Positions 25,962-34,521 of a stretch of 64,000 nucleotides of DNA are shown piece after piece. Each line of letters starts with the position of its first letter. Position 1 is the stretch's first letter. The DNA lies in NCBI GenBank assembly GCA_018699955.1, contig JABISG010000147.1:222544-286543 (forward strand). The letters are read 5' to 3'. The DNA is from Planctomycetaceae bacterium. Its GTDB lineage: Bacteria; Planctomycetota; Planctomycetia; Planctomycetales; Planctomycetaceae. The notes beneath the pieces were generated by a model, which had not been told where the DNA came from, searched no databases, and saw only the letters and a list, made by a program, of their open reading frames with translations. The translations under genes were made by a program, and so were the position numbers.

Positions 25962-27644
25962 ATGGGCCGAAGGATTTCTTACATGAGGCCGCGAATTGCA
26001 TGGTCTGCCTGTTGGGCGGTCGTGGCGTTGCTGGTTCCCGGTTTGGTGGTGGGTGCCGATGACGTGCCGTTGCATCAGCAGATCGATTCGCACATCGTCG
26101 CCAAGACGCCGGAGTTCGAGAAGATCGCTGCACCATTGGCGGCTGATGACGAATTTCTGCGGCGGGTTTCACTCGATCTCACCGGTACCATTCCCACACG
26201 CGAGCAGGCACTGCAATTCCTCGAAGATACCGACCCCGGCAAGCGGCAAAAACTGATCGAACAACTGCTTGCCAGTCCCGAATACGCGCGGCACATGCAG
26301 CAGACGTTCGATGTGATTCTGATGCGTCGTCTGCCTGCCAAAAACGTCTCGGCGGCCGAATGGCAAACTTTTCTGCAAAAGTCGTTCGCCGAGAACAAAC
26401 CGTGGAATCAACTGGTCGCTGAGATTCTCAGTGCCGACGGCACCGATCCCAAAAATCGCGGACCGGCCCGCTTTTATCTCGACCGCAACGGCGAAACCAA
26501 TTCCATCACCCAGGACATCGCCCGGGTGTTTCTCGGCCGCAATCTCGAATGCGCCCAATGCCACGATCACCCCGAAGTCGACGACTACCTGCAATCGCAC
26601 TACTACGGAATCTCCGCCTTTCTGGTTCGTAGTTACAACTTCAAAGATCCCAAGCTGAAGAAAGTCGTGTTCGCCGAGAAGGCCGACGGCGAAGTCAAAT
26701 TCAAATCGGTGTTTGCCGACTCCAAGAAAGACAGCACGACTCCGCCCCGTGTGATCGACGGCCAACCGATTCCCGATCCGGCGATGAAGAAAGAGGAACT
26801 GTACATCGTTAAGCCGGCGAAGAATGTTCGTCCGGTCCCCAAGTACAGCCGTCGTGGTTTGATTGACGAGGCAATCGGCTCGGCTGAGAACCGCCGCTTC
26901 GCACGCACCGCGGTGAACCGCTTCTGGGCAATGTTTATGGGCCGCGGTTTGGTGCATCCGATCGATTTTGACCACAGCAAAAACCCCCCGTCGCACCCGG
27001 AACTGCTGGATCATCTGACCGACGAATTCATCGCGCACAAATTCGACGTGCGGTGGTTGTTGGGTGAGTTGACACTGTCGAACACCTACCAGCGATCAAG
27101 CCGCCGCGAACCGGCGGCAATTGCAGCGGCTGTCGAAGTCCCGGAAGCGGCCTTCGCGCAGGCGATTATGAAACCGCTTTTGCCAACGCAACTGGCGGCA
27201 GCCATTCTTCAGGCGACCGGCGAGGCCGACGTTCAAAGGAAGTCGCTCGGTAAGAAACTAACCGAAGCAGCACTGCATCAGCGGCTGACCGGTTTGAGCA
27301 ACATCATCGTAAAACTGTTTGCCGATCCCGCCGGCGAGTTGCCCCGCGATTTTGATTCTCGCGTCAATCAGGTTTTGTTTCTCTCCAACGATCCCAGGTC
27401 CACAGGTCTCGTTAATCAAAAAGCAGGAAATCTCGTTGATCGGGCGGCAAAGTTGCCGACCGACAATCCGGCCGCAATCGCAGATGAGTTGTTCCTCAGT
27501 GCCTTCTCACGGCGGCCAACAGAGGAAGAGACAAAAGAAGTGGAACAATATCTGACGGGTCTGACTGACAAGAAACGAATCGAAGCATTGCAGGAACTCA
27601 CATGGGCGTTCATCACGTCCGCCGAATTCCGCTTCAACCACTGA
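25962..27644 (+). CDS. Secreted DUF1549/DUF1553 planctomycete protein
   Basis: A 560-residue exported protein of a family found mainly in planctomycetes and related phyla. A signal peptide is at the start, with ATG 25983 an alternative. The DUF1549 part (about 35-240) has RRVSLDLTGTIPT near its start and a CAQCHDHP heme-c-like motif near residue 190. The DUF1553 part follows, with SRRGLIDEAI, NRFWAMFMGRGLV and TLSNTYQRSS. Members usually pair with a DUF1501 protein next door, as here (27722), and may be involved in degrading or binding large polymers. The exact role is not established. The spacing and strand suggest an operon running to 28993 or further. Confidence 0.92.
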   Translation: MGRRISYMRPRIAWSACWAVVALLVPGLVVGADDVPLHQQIDSHIVAKTPEFEKIAAPLAADDEFLRRVSLDLTGTIPTREQALQFLEDTDPGKRQKLIEQLLASPEYARHMQQTFDVILMRRLPAKNVSAAEWQTFLQKSFAENKPWNQLVAEILSADGTDPKNRGPARFYLDRNGETNSITQDIARVFLGRNLECAQCHDHPEVDDYLQSHYYGISAFLVRSYNFKDPKLKKVVFAEKADGEVKFKSVFADSKKDSTTPPRVIDGQPIPDPAMKKEELYIVKPAKNVRPVPKYSRRGLIDEAIGSAENRRFARTAVNRFWAMFMGRGLVHPIDFDHSKNPPSHPELLDHLTDEFIAHKFDVRWLLGELTLSNTYQRSSRREPAAIAAAVEVPEAAFAQAIMKPLLPTQLAAAILQATGEADVQRKSLGKKLTEAALHQRLTGLSNIIVKLFADPAGELPRDFDSRVNQVLFLSNDPRSTGLVNQKAGNLVDRAAKLPTDNPAAIADELFLSAFSRRPTEEETKEVEQYLTGLTDKKRIEALQELTWAFITSAEFRFNH

Positions 27645-27721
27645 CTGGCGAGCGGGGGGTGTAAACCCCCTGGTAACGTCGAAGTTCAACAGGCAGCAGA
27701 ATCACATACGGAGATCAAACC

Positions 27722-28993
27722 ATGAAACGCCAATCCGCTTGCAATTCAGCAGAACACGTCTCCCGCCGCTCGTTTCTCCAGGGAGCCGGCGGAGCACTCG
27801 GCACGCTTGGATTCGGCGGCATGGTTCACGCGCAAGCCGCGAAGGAACTCGAACGCAAACAAAAGCAGGTCGTCGTCTTCTGGTTGTCGGGCGGCGTCAG
27901 CCAGTTGGAAACTTGGGATCCGAAACCCAATACCGACAACGGTGGCCCGTTCAACACCATCGAAACGTCGGCACCGGGCGTCCACATTTGCGAGTTGCTG
28001 CCGCACACCGCCAAGCAAATGCATCATCTGGCGTTGGTCCGCGGCGTGAACACGAAGGAAAACAACCACGGCAAGGGCGCCTACATCATGCAGACCGGAC
28101 ATCGGCAAACGCCGGGGTTCGATTTTCCCTACCTCGGTTCGGCCTTCTCATCGCTGCTGAGTCCTCCAGATAGTCCGCTGCCCGGATACATTTGTGTGGG
28201 TCGGGGCGGAGGTGCAAAGGAAGCATCGTTTCTCGGTCCTCGACATGTGCCGTTGACATTGGCCGAAGGCAAGCCGCCGTCGAATCTCAACCGGCATGCT
28301 TCGCTCTCCGCAGAAGGTGATCTTCGCCGTCGTCGGATTCGCAAAAGCCTCAGCGACCGTTTTGCTCGCGGTCGTCGGCAGGCCGAAACCGAAGTCTACA
28401 ATTCGTCGTTCGATCAGGCGGCCAATCTGATGGGCCGCAAAGACATCTTCGACTTCAGCACTTTCAGCGACGCGGAAGTTGCCAAGTATGGCAAGCACCC
28501 ATTCGGCCGACAATGTCTGATGGCGCGAAAACTCGTGGAAAGCGGCGTGACGTTTACCAAGGTGACGCATTCCAACTACGATTCGCATTCGGAAAATTTC
28601 AACTTCCACATCGAGCAACTCGGCGAATTCGACAAGCCGTTCGCCACGTTCGTTTCCGACATCTACGACCGCGGATTGCTCGAACACACGTTGATTATTG
28701 TGATGTGCGAATTCGGCCGCACGCCGCGAATCAATCAGCGGCTCGGCCGCGATCATTGGGGAACCGCCTGGTCGGTCGCGCTTGGTGGCGCCGGTGTGCA
28801 GGGTGGTGCTGTCTCCGGCAAAACAAACGCCAACGGCACGAAGGTCATCGACCGAGAAGTCAATGGCGGCCACCTGTTCCACACATATTACCGAGCGGTC
28901 GGTCTCGATCCGACCGAACCGTTTTACTTCCGCGATCGCCCCTTTGCAAAAGCCACCGACGACACCGAACCAATCAAGGAAATCCTTGCTTGA
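27722..28993 (+). CDS. DUF1501 protein with Tat-type signal
   Basis: A 423-residue protein of the sulfatase-like DUF1501 family. The N-terminal SRRSFLQGAGGALGTLGFGG is a twin-arginine export signal, so it folds before crossing the membrane. Conserved family segments include VVVFWLSGGVSQLETWDPKP, NHGKGAYIMQTGHRQTPG, LARGVNTKEN-like segments and VMCEFGRTPRI followed by GRDHWG. The residues resemble the metal-binding framework of alkaline phosphatase and sulfatase enzymes, but activity has not been shown. It is 77 bases after the DUF1549/DUF1553 gene, its usual partner. A second DUF1501 gene is at 30996. Confidence 0.93.
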   Translation: MKRQSACNSAEHVSRRSFLQGAGGALGTLGFGGMVHAQAAKELERKQKQVVVFWLSGGVSQLETWDPKPNTDNGGPFNTIETSAPGVHICELLPHTAKQMHHLALVRGVNTKENNHGKGAYIMQTGHRQTPGFDFPYLGSAFSSLLSPPDSPLPGYICVGRGGGAKEASFLGPRHVPLTLAEGKPPSNLNRHASLSAEGDLRRRRIRKSLSDRFARGRRQAETEVYNSSFDQAANLMGRKDIFDFSTFSDAEVAKYGKHPFGRQCLMARKLVESGVTFTKVTHSNYDSHSENFNFHIEQLGEFDKPFATFVSDIYDRGLLEHTLIIVMCEFGRTPRINQRLGRDHWGTAWSVALGGAGVQGGAVSGKTNANGTKVIDREVNGGHLFHTYYRAVGLDPTEPFYFRDRPFAKATDDTEPIKEILA

Positions 28994-29020
28994 CGTCTGT
29001 CAGATTGTCCACGTGGCCAA

Positions 29021-29048
29021 CAAAGCCCACGGGCCGCTGCCCGTGGGG
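29021..29048 (+). repeat. CCCACGGGC palindromic repeat, copy 3
   Basis: CAAAGCCCACGGGC-CGCTGC-CCGTGGGG in the 85-base spacer between the DUF1501 gene and the WD40 gene. Its presence explains a fortuitous upstream extension of the WD40 reading frame. Confidence 0.7.
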
Positions 29049-29078
29049 TCGAAACGCATTTCGGTCAACGAGCCAACT

Positions 29079-30947
29079 ATGATCAATCGCAACACGCTGT
29101 CAATGGCGGCCATCTGCACCGCAATCTTCGCAAGCGCGACTGCCGCTGCCGATCCGCCGTCAAAGCCGGTATTGGCCAAAAAAGCTGTCGTCGCGCCAAT
29201 GCCGCGCACTGCCGCCAATCCCGCAGCGGTGAAATCGTCGGCCGACTCGGCTGCGGCATTGTTTGCTCGTCGTGATCTCGTGCGGCTAAGTGAATTGGCC
29301 GACACGTTGTTAGGCAAAGTCGATATTGCGTCGAAGCAGACGGCTTCCGCCAAACAGAAACTCGAACAGGCCAAGGCGGTACAGGCCGCTGCCGCAAAAG
29401 CGATCGCCGATACCAACGCCGCTCTGAAGCAGGCAATGGCTAAGAAGACGGCGGCCGATAAAGCGCTCGCCACTGTAAAACAAGCGCTCGATGTCGCAAA
29501 TCAGAAAGCCACCGAGACAGCCAAACAGGCCAAGGATGCCGCCGGCAATGAGGCGAAGACCCCATCCACGCCAGATGCCGAGGCTCAGAAGAAACAAGCC
29601 CAGGAAGTCAAACAGCAGGCCGATGCCGACAACGCCGCTGCACAGAAGGCCGTCGCCGCTGCCAAACAGCAATTCGAGACATCAACTGCCGCTGCAAAAG
29701 CAGCCGCGCAGCAAGTCACAGAAACGACTGCCCGGACGAAGAAAGCAACGGCCGGTAAGACGGCGGCCGACAAACAGGTCGCCGTAGCCACAGCAGCATT
29801 GAAGCCGTTAACCGCTGCGGAAGCCGCTGCTGACGTGGCGGCCAAGCCCGTCGTGCGCAAGTTTATTGCGACGGTAGAACGGTTGACTCTCTACGAGAAG
29901 GCGGTCCCTAAAGCCGATCCAAAACTGGTGCGGCTTGTCGAAACCTACAAACACACCCGCCCGGTTCTCTCCTGCCGCATCAGCCTCGACGGTGAGAACC
30001 TGTTTTTCGGAGCGCAGGATAATCAACTGCATCGCGCGGATCTGGTGACCGGAGCCACCGCCGAATTGGCAGGACACCGCAGTTGGATTCGACGCTTCGC
30101 TTTTCATCCCGATGGCCGCCGCCTGTTAACCGGCGCGTATGAAGGCCAGTTGATCTGGTGGAACGCGGGTGATGAGAAACCGACACCGCTGAAGAATGTT
30201 GACGCGCACAAAGGATTCGTCCGGGCCGTTGCCGTCAGTCCCGATGGGCGTTTTGTTGCAACCGGCGGCAACGACAACATGGTTCGCATCTGGTCGTCCG
30301 ACGATGGGAAACTGGTGGCCGAACTGTCCGGCCACGCCCGACACGTTTACAACGTGGCCTTTCATCCCAACGGCACGCACCTCGTTTCCGGAGATTTGAT
30401 GGGTGTGCTGAAACAATGGGAAGTCGGAACGTGGAAGCACGTCCGTGATTTCGATTGCAGTGTGCTGACCAAGTATGACAAGACGTTCAAGGCCGATTGC
30501 GGCGGCATTCGCGGTCTGGACTTCAGCCCCGGTGGTGAGTCGCTGGTTGTTTCCGGAATCAGTGGCGTTACCAACGCCTTTGCCGGCGTGGGAATTCCAA
30601 CCGCCGTTCTATTCGACTGGAAAACCGGCAAGCGGCTGAATGTCTTTAAGCCGGCCAAGAATTTCCGCGGTGCCTGTTGGGGCGTGCGGTTTCATCCGTC
30701 GGGCGATTTTATCATTGGTGCCGGTGGCGGTTCCGGCGGCGCTATGTGGTTCTGGAAGCCGGGACAGGATAAATCGTTCTTCGATTTTAAACTTCCCAAC
30801 GTCGCCTACGACGTCGCGCTGCATCCCGATGGCTTACGGGTCGCCGCCGCGTTCTATGACAAGACCGTCCGCATTTACAATCTCGGACCAAAAACTGAAT
30901 CAGAACAACAAGCAGCCGCAGCCGCAGCCAAGAAAAAGAAGAAGTAG
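29079..30947 (+). CDS. Exported Ala/Lys-rich coiled-coil plus WD40 protein
   Basis: A 622-residue protein in two halves. ATG 29079 opens a signal-like segment (residues 1-24). Residues about 60-290 are Ala/Lys/Gln-rich and heptad-like (KQKLEQAKAVQAAAAKAIAD), predicted coiled coil. Residues about 320-610 form at least five WD-type blades, such as SCRISLDGENLFFGAQDNQL, GHRSWIRRFAFHPDGRRLLT, and VRAVAVSPDGRFVATGGNDN followed by VRIW. The tail is Ala/Lys-rich. Such proteins sit beside DUF1549/DUF1501 pairs in planctomycetes and are likely scaffolds in the same secreted complex. The frame is open upstream of 29079 only because of a repeat. Confidence 0.85.
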   Translation: MINRNTLSMAAICTAIFASATAAADPPSKPVLAKKAVVAPMPRTAANPAAVKSSADSAAALFARRDLVRLSELADTLLGKVDIASKQTASAKQKLEQAKAVQAAAAKAIADTNAALKQAMAKKTAADKALATVKQALDVANQKATETAKQAKDAAGNEAKTPSTPDAEAQKKQAQEVKQQADADNAAAQKAVAAAKQQFETSTAAAKAAAQQVTETTARTKKATAGKTAADKQVAVATAALKPLTAAEAAADVAAKPVVRKFIATVERLTLYEKAVPKADPKLVRLVETYKHTRPVLSCRISLDGENLFFGAQDNQLHRADLVTGATAELAGHRSWIRRFAFHPDGRRLLTGAYEGQLIWWNAGDEKPTPLKNVDAHKGFVRAVAVSPDGRFVATGGNDNMVRIWSSDDGKLVAELSGHARHVYNVAFHPNGTHLVSGDLMGVLKQWEVGTWKHVRDFDCSVLTKYDKTFKADCGGIRGLDFSPGGESLVVSGISGVTNAFAGVGIPTAVLFDWKTGKRLNVFKPAKNFRGACWGVRFHPSGDFIIGAGGGSGGAMWFWKPGQDKSFFDFKLPNVAYDVALHPDGLRVAAAFYDKTVRIYNLGPKTESEQQAAAAAAKKKKK

Positions 30948-30970
30948 GTTGCTTCAAAACAAAACCGAAC

Positions 30971-30994
30971 ACCGCCTGCGGTTTAGCGAACCCC
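30971..30994 (+). repeat. CCGCCTGCGGTTTAGCGAAC repeat
   Basis: ACCGCCTGCGGTTTAGCGAACCCC lies directly before the ATG of the next gene and matches 32782-32805 in 22 of 24 bases. It includes a TAG in one forward frame, and its small hairpin may lie in the ribosome-binding region of that gene. Confidence 0.6.
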
Positions 30995-30995
30995 C

Positions 30996-32420
30996 ATGAC
31001 GCATAAAAACAATAACGCAATCTGTCCCGGCCCCATCAATCGCCGCAGTTGGCTGAAAATTGGCGGCCTGAGTCTCGGTGCGCTGGCGAGTGGACTGCCG
31101 CCTAACCTCGCGCAGCTGCTCGCTGCCGAAGAACAGGGCGGGGCGGCGAACGACGACTTCTCCGTCATCCTCTTCTGGGCCAACGGCGGCCCGAGTCACA
31201 TCGACCTGTTCGATTTGAAGCCCGAAGCGCCGGCCGAGTACCGTGGGCCGTTTCGTCCCATCCAGACGACGGTGCCGGGCATGGAAATTACCGAACTGTT
31301 GCCGCAAATCTCGCAGCTAGGTGAGAAGTTCACACTGCTGCGCAGTCTGCATCACGAGCGGGCCGAGCATTCCGGTGGATCGCATCGTTTTCTCAGCGGT
31401 TATCCCTCCATCGCGGCCAACCTCAAGCGCAGCGAGTACCCGACGATTGGTTCGATTGTCGCAAAGCAGCTCGGCGCATCCGCCGGTGGCGTTCCGTTGT
31501 TCATGGGCAACACGCCGCTGTACGGTGGCGGGCCGGCATATCTCGGCCCGGCTTTTGAAGCCTACATGCCCAATCCCAACCCAAGTTCGGCCAGCGGTGC
31601 CAACACCTACAATCCAAAGGCGATCTACAAACTTCCCGGCACTGGCGATAATCTCACAATCACTCCAGAGGGGATCGTCTCGCTGAACCGCAGGCAGGGT
31701 CTGCTCAAAACGCTCGATTTGCTGCCCGGTTCCATCGACTCATCGGGAATGATGTCGGCGATGGATTCGTTCCAGCAGCGGGCCGTCGCCATGCTCTCCA
31801 GCACCCGCACACGCGATGCATTTGACCTCGATTTGGAAGGCGAAACCACCCGGCGGCGTTATGGCGATACGCATTGGGGCAAGAGTTTGCTCACCTGCCG
31901 TCGTCTGGTGGAAGCAGGTGTGCGGTTCGTGCAGTGTCAGGCCACGTTCCGACTGAAGAAGGAAACAGGCCGCACCAGCAACTGGGACGACCACTCGGTC
32001 AACTCCCACATCTTCAACGCCTACCGCGAAAAATTGCCATCGTTCGATCAATCGGTCTCGGCATTGGTCGAAGATATTTACGCACGCGGACTCAACAAAC
32101 GCGTGCTGTTCATCTTTTGTGGTGAGTTCGGTCGCACGCCGCGCATCCGTAATCAGGATGTCAGCAATCGTCCGGGCCGCGACCACTGGCCGCGGGCGAT
32201 GAGCATCTTTCTGGCCGGCGGCGGATTGAAAATGGGGCAGGTCATCGGCGCGACTAACTCGAAGGCGGAAGAACCAGTCGAGCGGATTATGGACAGCAAT
32301 TGTTTGCTCGCGACGCTGTATCACCGTTTCGGCATCGACACTCACCACGCCTTCCACAACCGCGCAGGACGCCCCGTTCCCATTCTCAGCAGCGGCGAAC
32401 CGATCCCGGAACTGCTCTAA
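30996..32420 (+). CDS. Second DUF1501 protein with Tat-type signal
   Basis: A 474-residue paralogue of the protein at 27722. NRRSWLKIGGLSLGALASGL is a twin-arginine signal. Conserved family segments are VILFWANGGPSHIDLFDLKP, FTLLRSLHHERAEHSGGSHR, CRRLVEAGVRFVQCQ and FIFCGEFGRTPRI followed by GRDHWP. Two DUF1501 genes around a WD40 gene suggest one transcription unit from 25962 to 32420 that builds a secreted or periplasmic assembly. Its ATG lies 2 bases after a repeat, with no clear ribosome site, so translation may be coupled or regulated. It ends in a convergent four-base overlap with the zinc/iron-chelating gene. Confidence 0.92.
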   Translation: MTHKNNNAICPGPINRRSWLKIGGLSLGALASGLPPNLAQLLAAEEQGGAANDDFSVILFWANGGPSHIDLFDLKPEAPAEYRGPFRPIQTTVPGMEITELLPQISQLGEKFTLLRSLHHERAEHSGGSHRFLSGYPSIAANLKRSEYPTIGSIVAKQLGASAGGVPLFMGNTPLYGGGPAYLGPAFEAYMPNPNPSSASGANTYNPKAIYKLPGTGDNLTITPEGIVSLNRRQGLLKTLDLLPGSIDSSGMMSAMDSFQQRAVAMLSSTRTRDAFDLDLEGETTRRRYGDTHWGKSLLTCRRLVEAGVRFVQCQATFRLKKETGRTSNWDDHSVNSHIFNAYREKLPSFDQSVSALVEDIYARGLNKRVLFIFCGEFGRTPRIRNQDVSNRPGRDHWPRAMSIFLAGGGLKMGQVIGATNSKAEEPVERIMDSNCLLATLYHRFGIDTHHAFHNRAGRPVPILSSGEPIPELL

Positions 32421-32764
32421 TCAGCGCGGGAATCCCGTTCAATTTCCCGCCGTTCAAGGCAAGCTCTCCCGCCCAGCTCGTAATCGCGGCAAACCTGCGG
32501 TCGCCATTCATAATGCCGACAGCACCGCCGCTCGGCGTCGTACCACAAGCAACTCTCCTGCGGCTCCTGCCCGCGAAACAGCCCGCCAAACGCCGCATCA
32601 ATTTCCGCTGCCAACTCCGCCGGCAACCCCTCCGGCCGAAACGGATGCCCCGCCATCGTTTCGTGACTCGACGTGTACCACAAAACCGGCGACCCGATTC
32701 CTTCGCAGCAAAGGCCGCAATCGTTGCACGATTCGGGCGATAGCACGTTCAAATCTACAACCAT
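32417..32764 (-). CDS. CxxCxxCC zinc/iron-chelating domain protein (YkgJ-like)
   Basis: A 115-residue protein of the YkgJ family. The cysteine cluster SCNDCGLCCEG near the start and the downstream CLWYDAERRCCRHYEWRPQV followed by C are the family's eight-cysteine arrangement, thought to bind iron-sulfur or zinc. Function is unknown for most members. ATG 32764 is used because the two codons upstream give only a TTG start. Its 3' end overlaps the convergent DUF1501 gene by four bases. A repeat lies just upstream at 32782-32805. Confidence 0.88.
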   Translation of the reverse strand: MVVDLNVLSPESCNDCGLCCEGIGSPVLWYTSSHETMAGHPFRPEGLPAELAAEIDAAFGGLFRGQEPQESCLWYDAERRCCRHYEWRPQVCRDYELGGRACLERREIERDSRAD

Positions 32765-32781
32765 CGACAAAAATCCCAGCC

Positions 32782-32805
32782 ACCGTTTGCGGTTTAGCGA
32801 ACCCC
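32782..32805. repeat. CCGTTTGCGGTTTAGCGAAC repeat overlapping a stop codon
   Basis: ACCGTTTGCGGTTTAGCGAACCCC matches 30971-30994. The TAA stop of the minus-strand gene at 32794 is read from this repeat, so the element supplies the end of that protein. Confidence 0.65.
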
Positions 32806-34425
32806 ATCGGCGGCAATCTTCTCATAAACCCGCAGGGCCTGTCGATACTCTTCCAGCTCATCCGGCCGCAATGTGTCCTTGCTGCGAACAAGTTCTTCTT
32901 TCATTCGTCCAATCAGATATTCAATCGCTGCCCGGCGCGGATGCAGTGGTTTGTCTGGGACGTCGAAATGCACCGGGGCAGTGTGTGCGAAGCGTTCGCG
33001 GCCGTTCGGTCGCTGTTCGTAACAACGGACTGCCACCCACGAGGTTCCATCCAACGGCACTTTCACGTCGAACGTCGTGCGGTAGCCGCCGGCTTTGGTT
33101 TTGGCGCTTTGCGGTTTGACGGACTGGACCACTTCGCCGTTCTTCACAATTTCAAGTCGTGACAGTGGAAAACCACTCTCGGCCGTTCCCGTCACGCGAC
33201 AAGTTTTGTTTTCCTTCGCCTTCTTCCCGCCGAAGTGATGTCCCGGCGGTTTGCCGTTGAAATGGGCGAACAACATCGGCCCTGTCGTCACAAAACTGCG
33301 GCCCGCGTTCAGCCCGCGCATCCAGTCTTCATAGTTGAACCCGTCTTCCAGTTGCACGTAAACGCGGCCGAATCCGAGTGGTACCGGATGCACGCCCGAC
33401 GCCGTCCCCGCCGTCGGCCGCATGTGGAAACCACAATCGAGCAGCGTGTAATACGTCTGGAATCCAAAGTCGACCCACTCCCGTTCGCTGAAGCCGTTCT
33501 TCGGGTCGGCGAGTTTGAAGTCACGTGGTTTCGTGCCAGCCACAAACCCACGGAAGTGAAAGTTCGTCCGCCAGACGTGGTTGTTCGAAAGTTCAAACAG
33601 GTCAACGTTCATCACCGGCACCAGCATCATCGACCACGGCCAGGAGTGCTTATCCAGTTCGAGCAGGCCACCTTGTCGGCGGGCTTCGGCGGCAATCGGA
33701 CCAACCGGTGGAGCACCCAGCTTGAACGGCTTTTTGTGATTGAGAATAAACACGGCTCCCAGCGTGTGCCGTTTGCCGTTGATGGTGAAAATTTCGTATT
33801 CGGTGTTCAACGGGTAGATGACGTGCGTCTTGTCAACTTCGATCAACCGCGCCGGCAATTTGTCGTCGCTGTTCTTATTTCCGCCGGTTGGCGGCGTGTA
33901 ACCTTTCGTCACCCAATGCGTCAGCGGCAGCGCAACATTCAGGTCTTCAGCCGTCTGCGCGTTCGGCAACTCTGCCACCGACCGATGCACGTGCGTGTCG
34001 CCCGAAAACCAGCCACGACTTGCCAAGTTGATCCATCGCCGTAACTTAATCGAAACATCCACCGGTTCATCGCCCATCTCTACCGTTCTGGTGACTGGCA
34101 GATATTCTTTGCCGCGTTCAATGGTGAGTCTGTATTTGCCCGGCGTGAGATCGGCCGTAAAGGGATGCGCGGAAACCGTTGTGTGAATCTCGATACTGTC
34201 GGTTCCTCGCTGCTTGTTGTACTCGACCGCCGACCCCTTGGGTGAAGTCGAGCGAACGTGCAACAAGCTGCCGTCGGCCGATTGGAGATAAACGCGGACC
34301 GGCAGCACGCGTTGCGTGGCCGAGTCGGTCACCTTGACGGTCAACGCCGTCTCGGCCGATAACTCTCCGGCCGCAAAAAGCAGCGGCAAGGCAATTGTCA
34401 TGATGAAGCAACAGAATCGGACCAT
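32794..34425 (-). CDS. CehA/McbA-like metallohydrolase, exported
   Basis: A 543-residue secreted protein with a signal peptide (residues 1-24). Residues about 25-130 form a beta-sandwich. The catalytic part has WFSGDTHVHRS, a PHP-type metal-binding motif seen in CehA/McbA-family hydrolases (carbaryl and cyclic peptide hydrolases), followed by GGLLELDKHSWPWS and a GAPPVGPIAAEARRQ segment. Further metal ligands may be the His residues in GFHMRPTAGTASGVH. The C-terminal domain (about 430-500) is again beta-rich. The substrate cannot be inferred. The stop codon lies within a dispersed repeat, so the last residues may be element-derived. Confidence 0.82.
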   Translation of the reverse strand: MVRFCCFIMTIALPLLFAAGELSAETALTVKVTDSATQRVLPVRVYLQSADGSLLHVRSTSPKGSAVEYNKQRGTDSIEIHTTVSAHPFTADLTPGKYRLTIERGKEYLPVTRTVEMGDEPVDVSIKLRRWINLASRGWFSGDTHVHRSVAELPNAQTAEDLNVALPLTHWVTKGYTPPTGGNKNSDDKLPARLIEVDKTHVIYPLNTEYEIFTINGKRHTLGAVFILNHKKPFKLGAPPVGPIAAEARRQGGLLELDKHSWPWSMMLVPVMNVDLFELSNNHVWRTNFHFRGFVAGTKPRDFKLADPKNGFSEREWVDFGFQTYYTLLDCGFHMRPTAGTASGVHPVPLGFGRVYVQLEDGFNYEDWMRGLNAGRSFVTTGPMLFAHFNGKPPGHHFGGKKAKENKTCRVTGTAESGFPLSRLEIVKNGEVVQSVKPQSAKTKAGGYRTTFDVKVPLDGTSWVAVRCYEQRPNGRERFAHTAPVHFDVPDKPLHPRRAAIEYLIGRMKEELVRSKDTLRPDELEEYRQALRVYEKIAADGVR

Positions 34426-34521
34426 CGGTGGCTCCCGCTGTGTTTCTCGGCCGTGCGAAAAATAAACCCGGCTTCAATCACTTGAAGCCGGGTCAAGAAT
34501 ATCGTCATCTCCAGGAATTCG

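Noticed and set aside
29021-29078. Extending the WD40 protein upstream to 28782
   Set aside because: The extra codons overlap the DUF1501 gene and cross a dispersed repeat. ATG 29079 opens a signal-like peptide.
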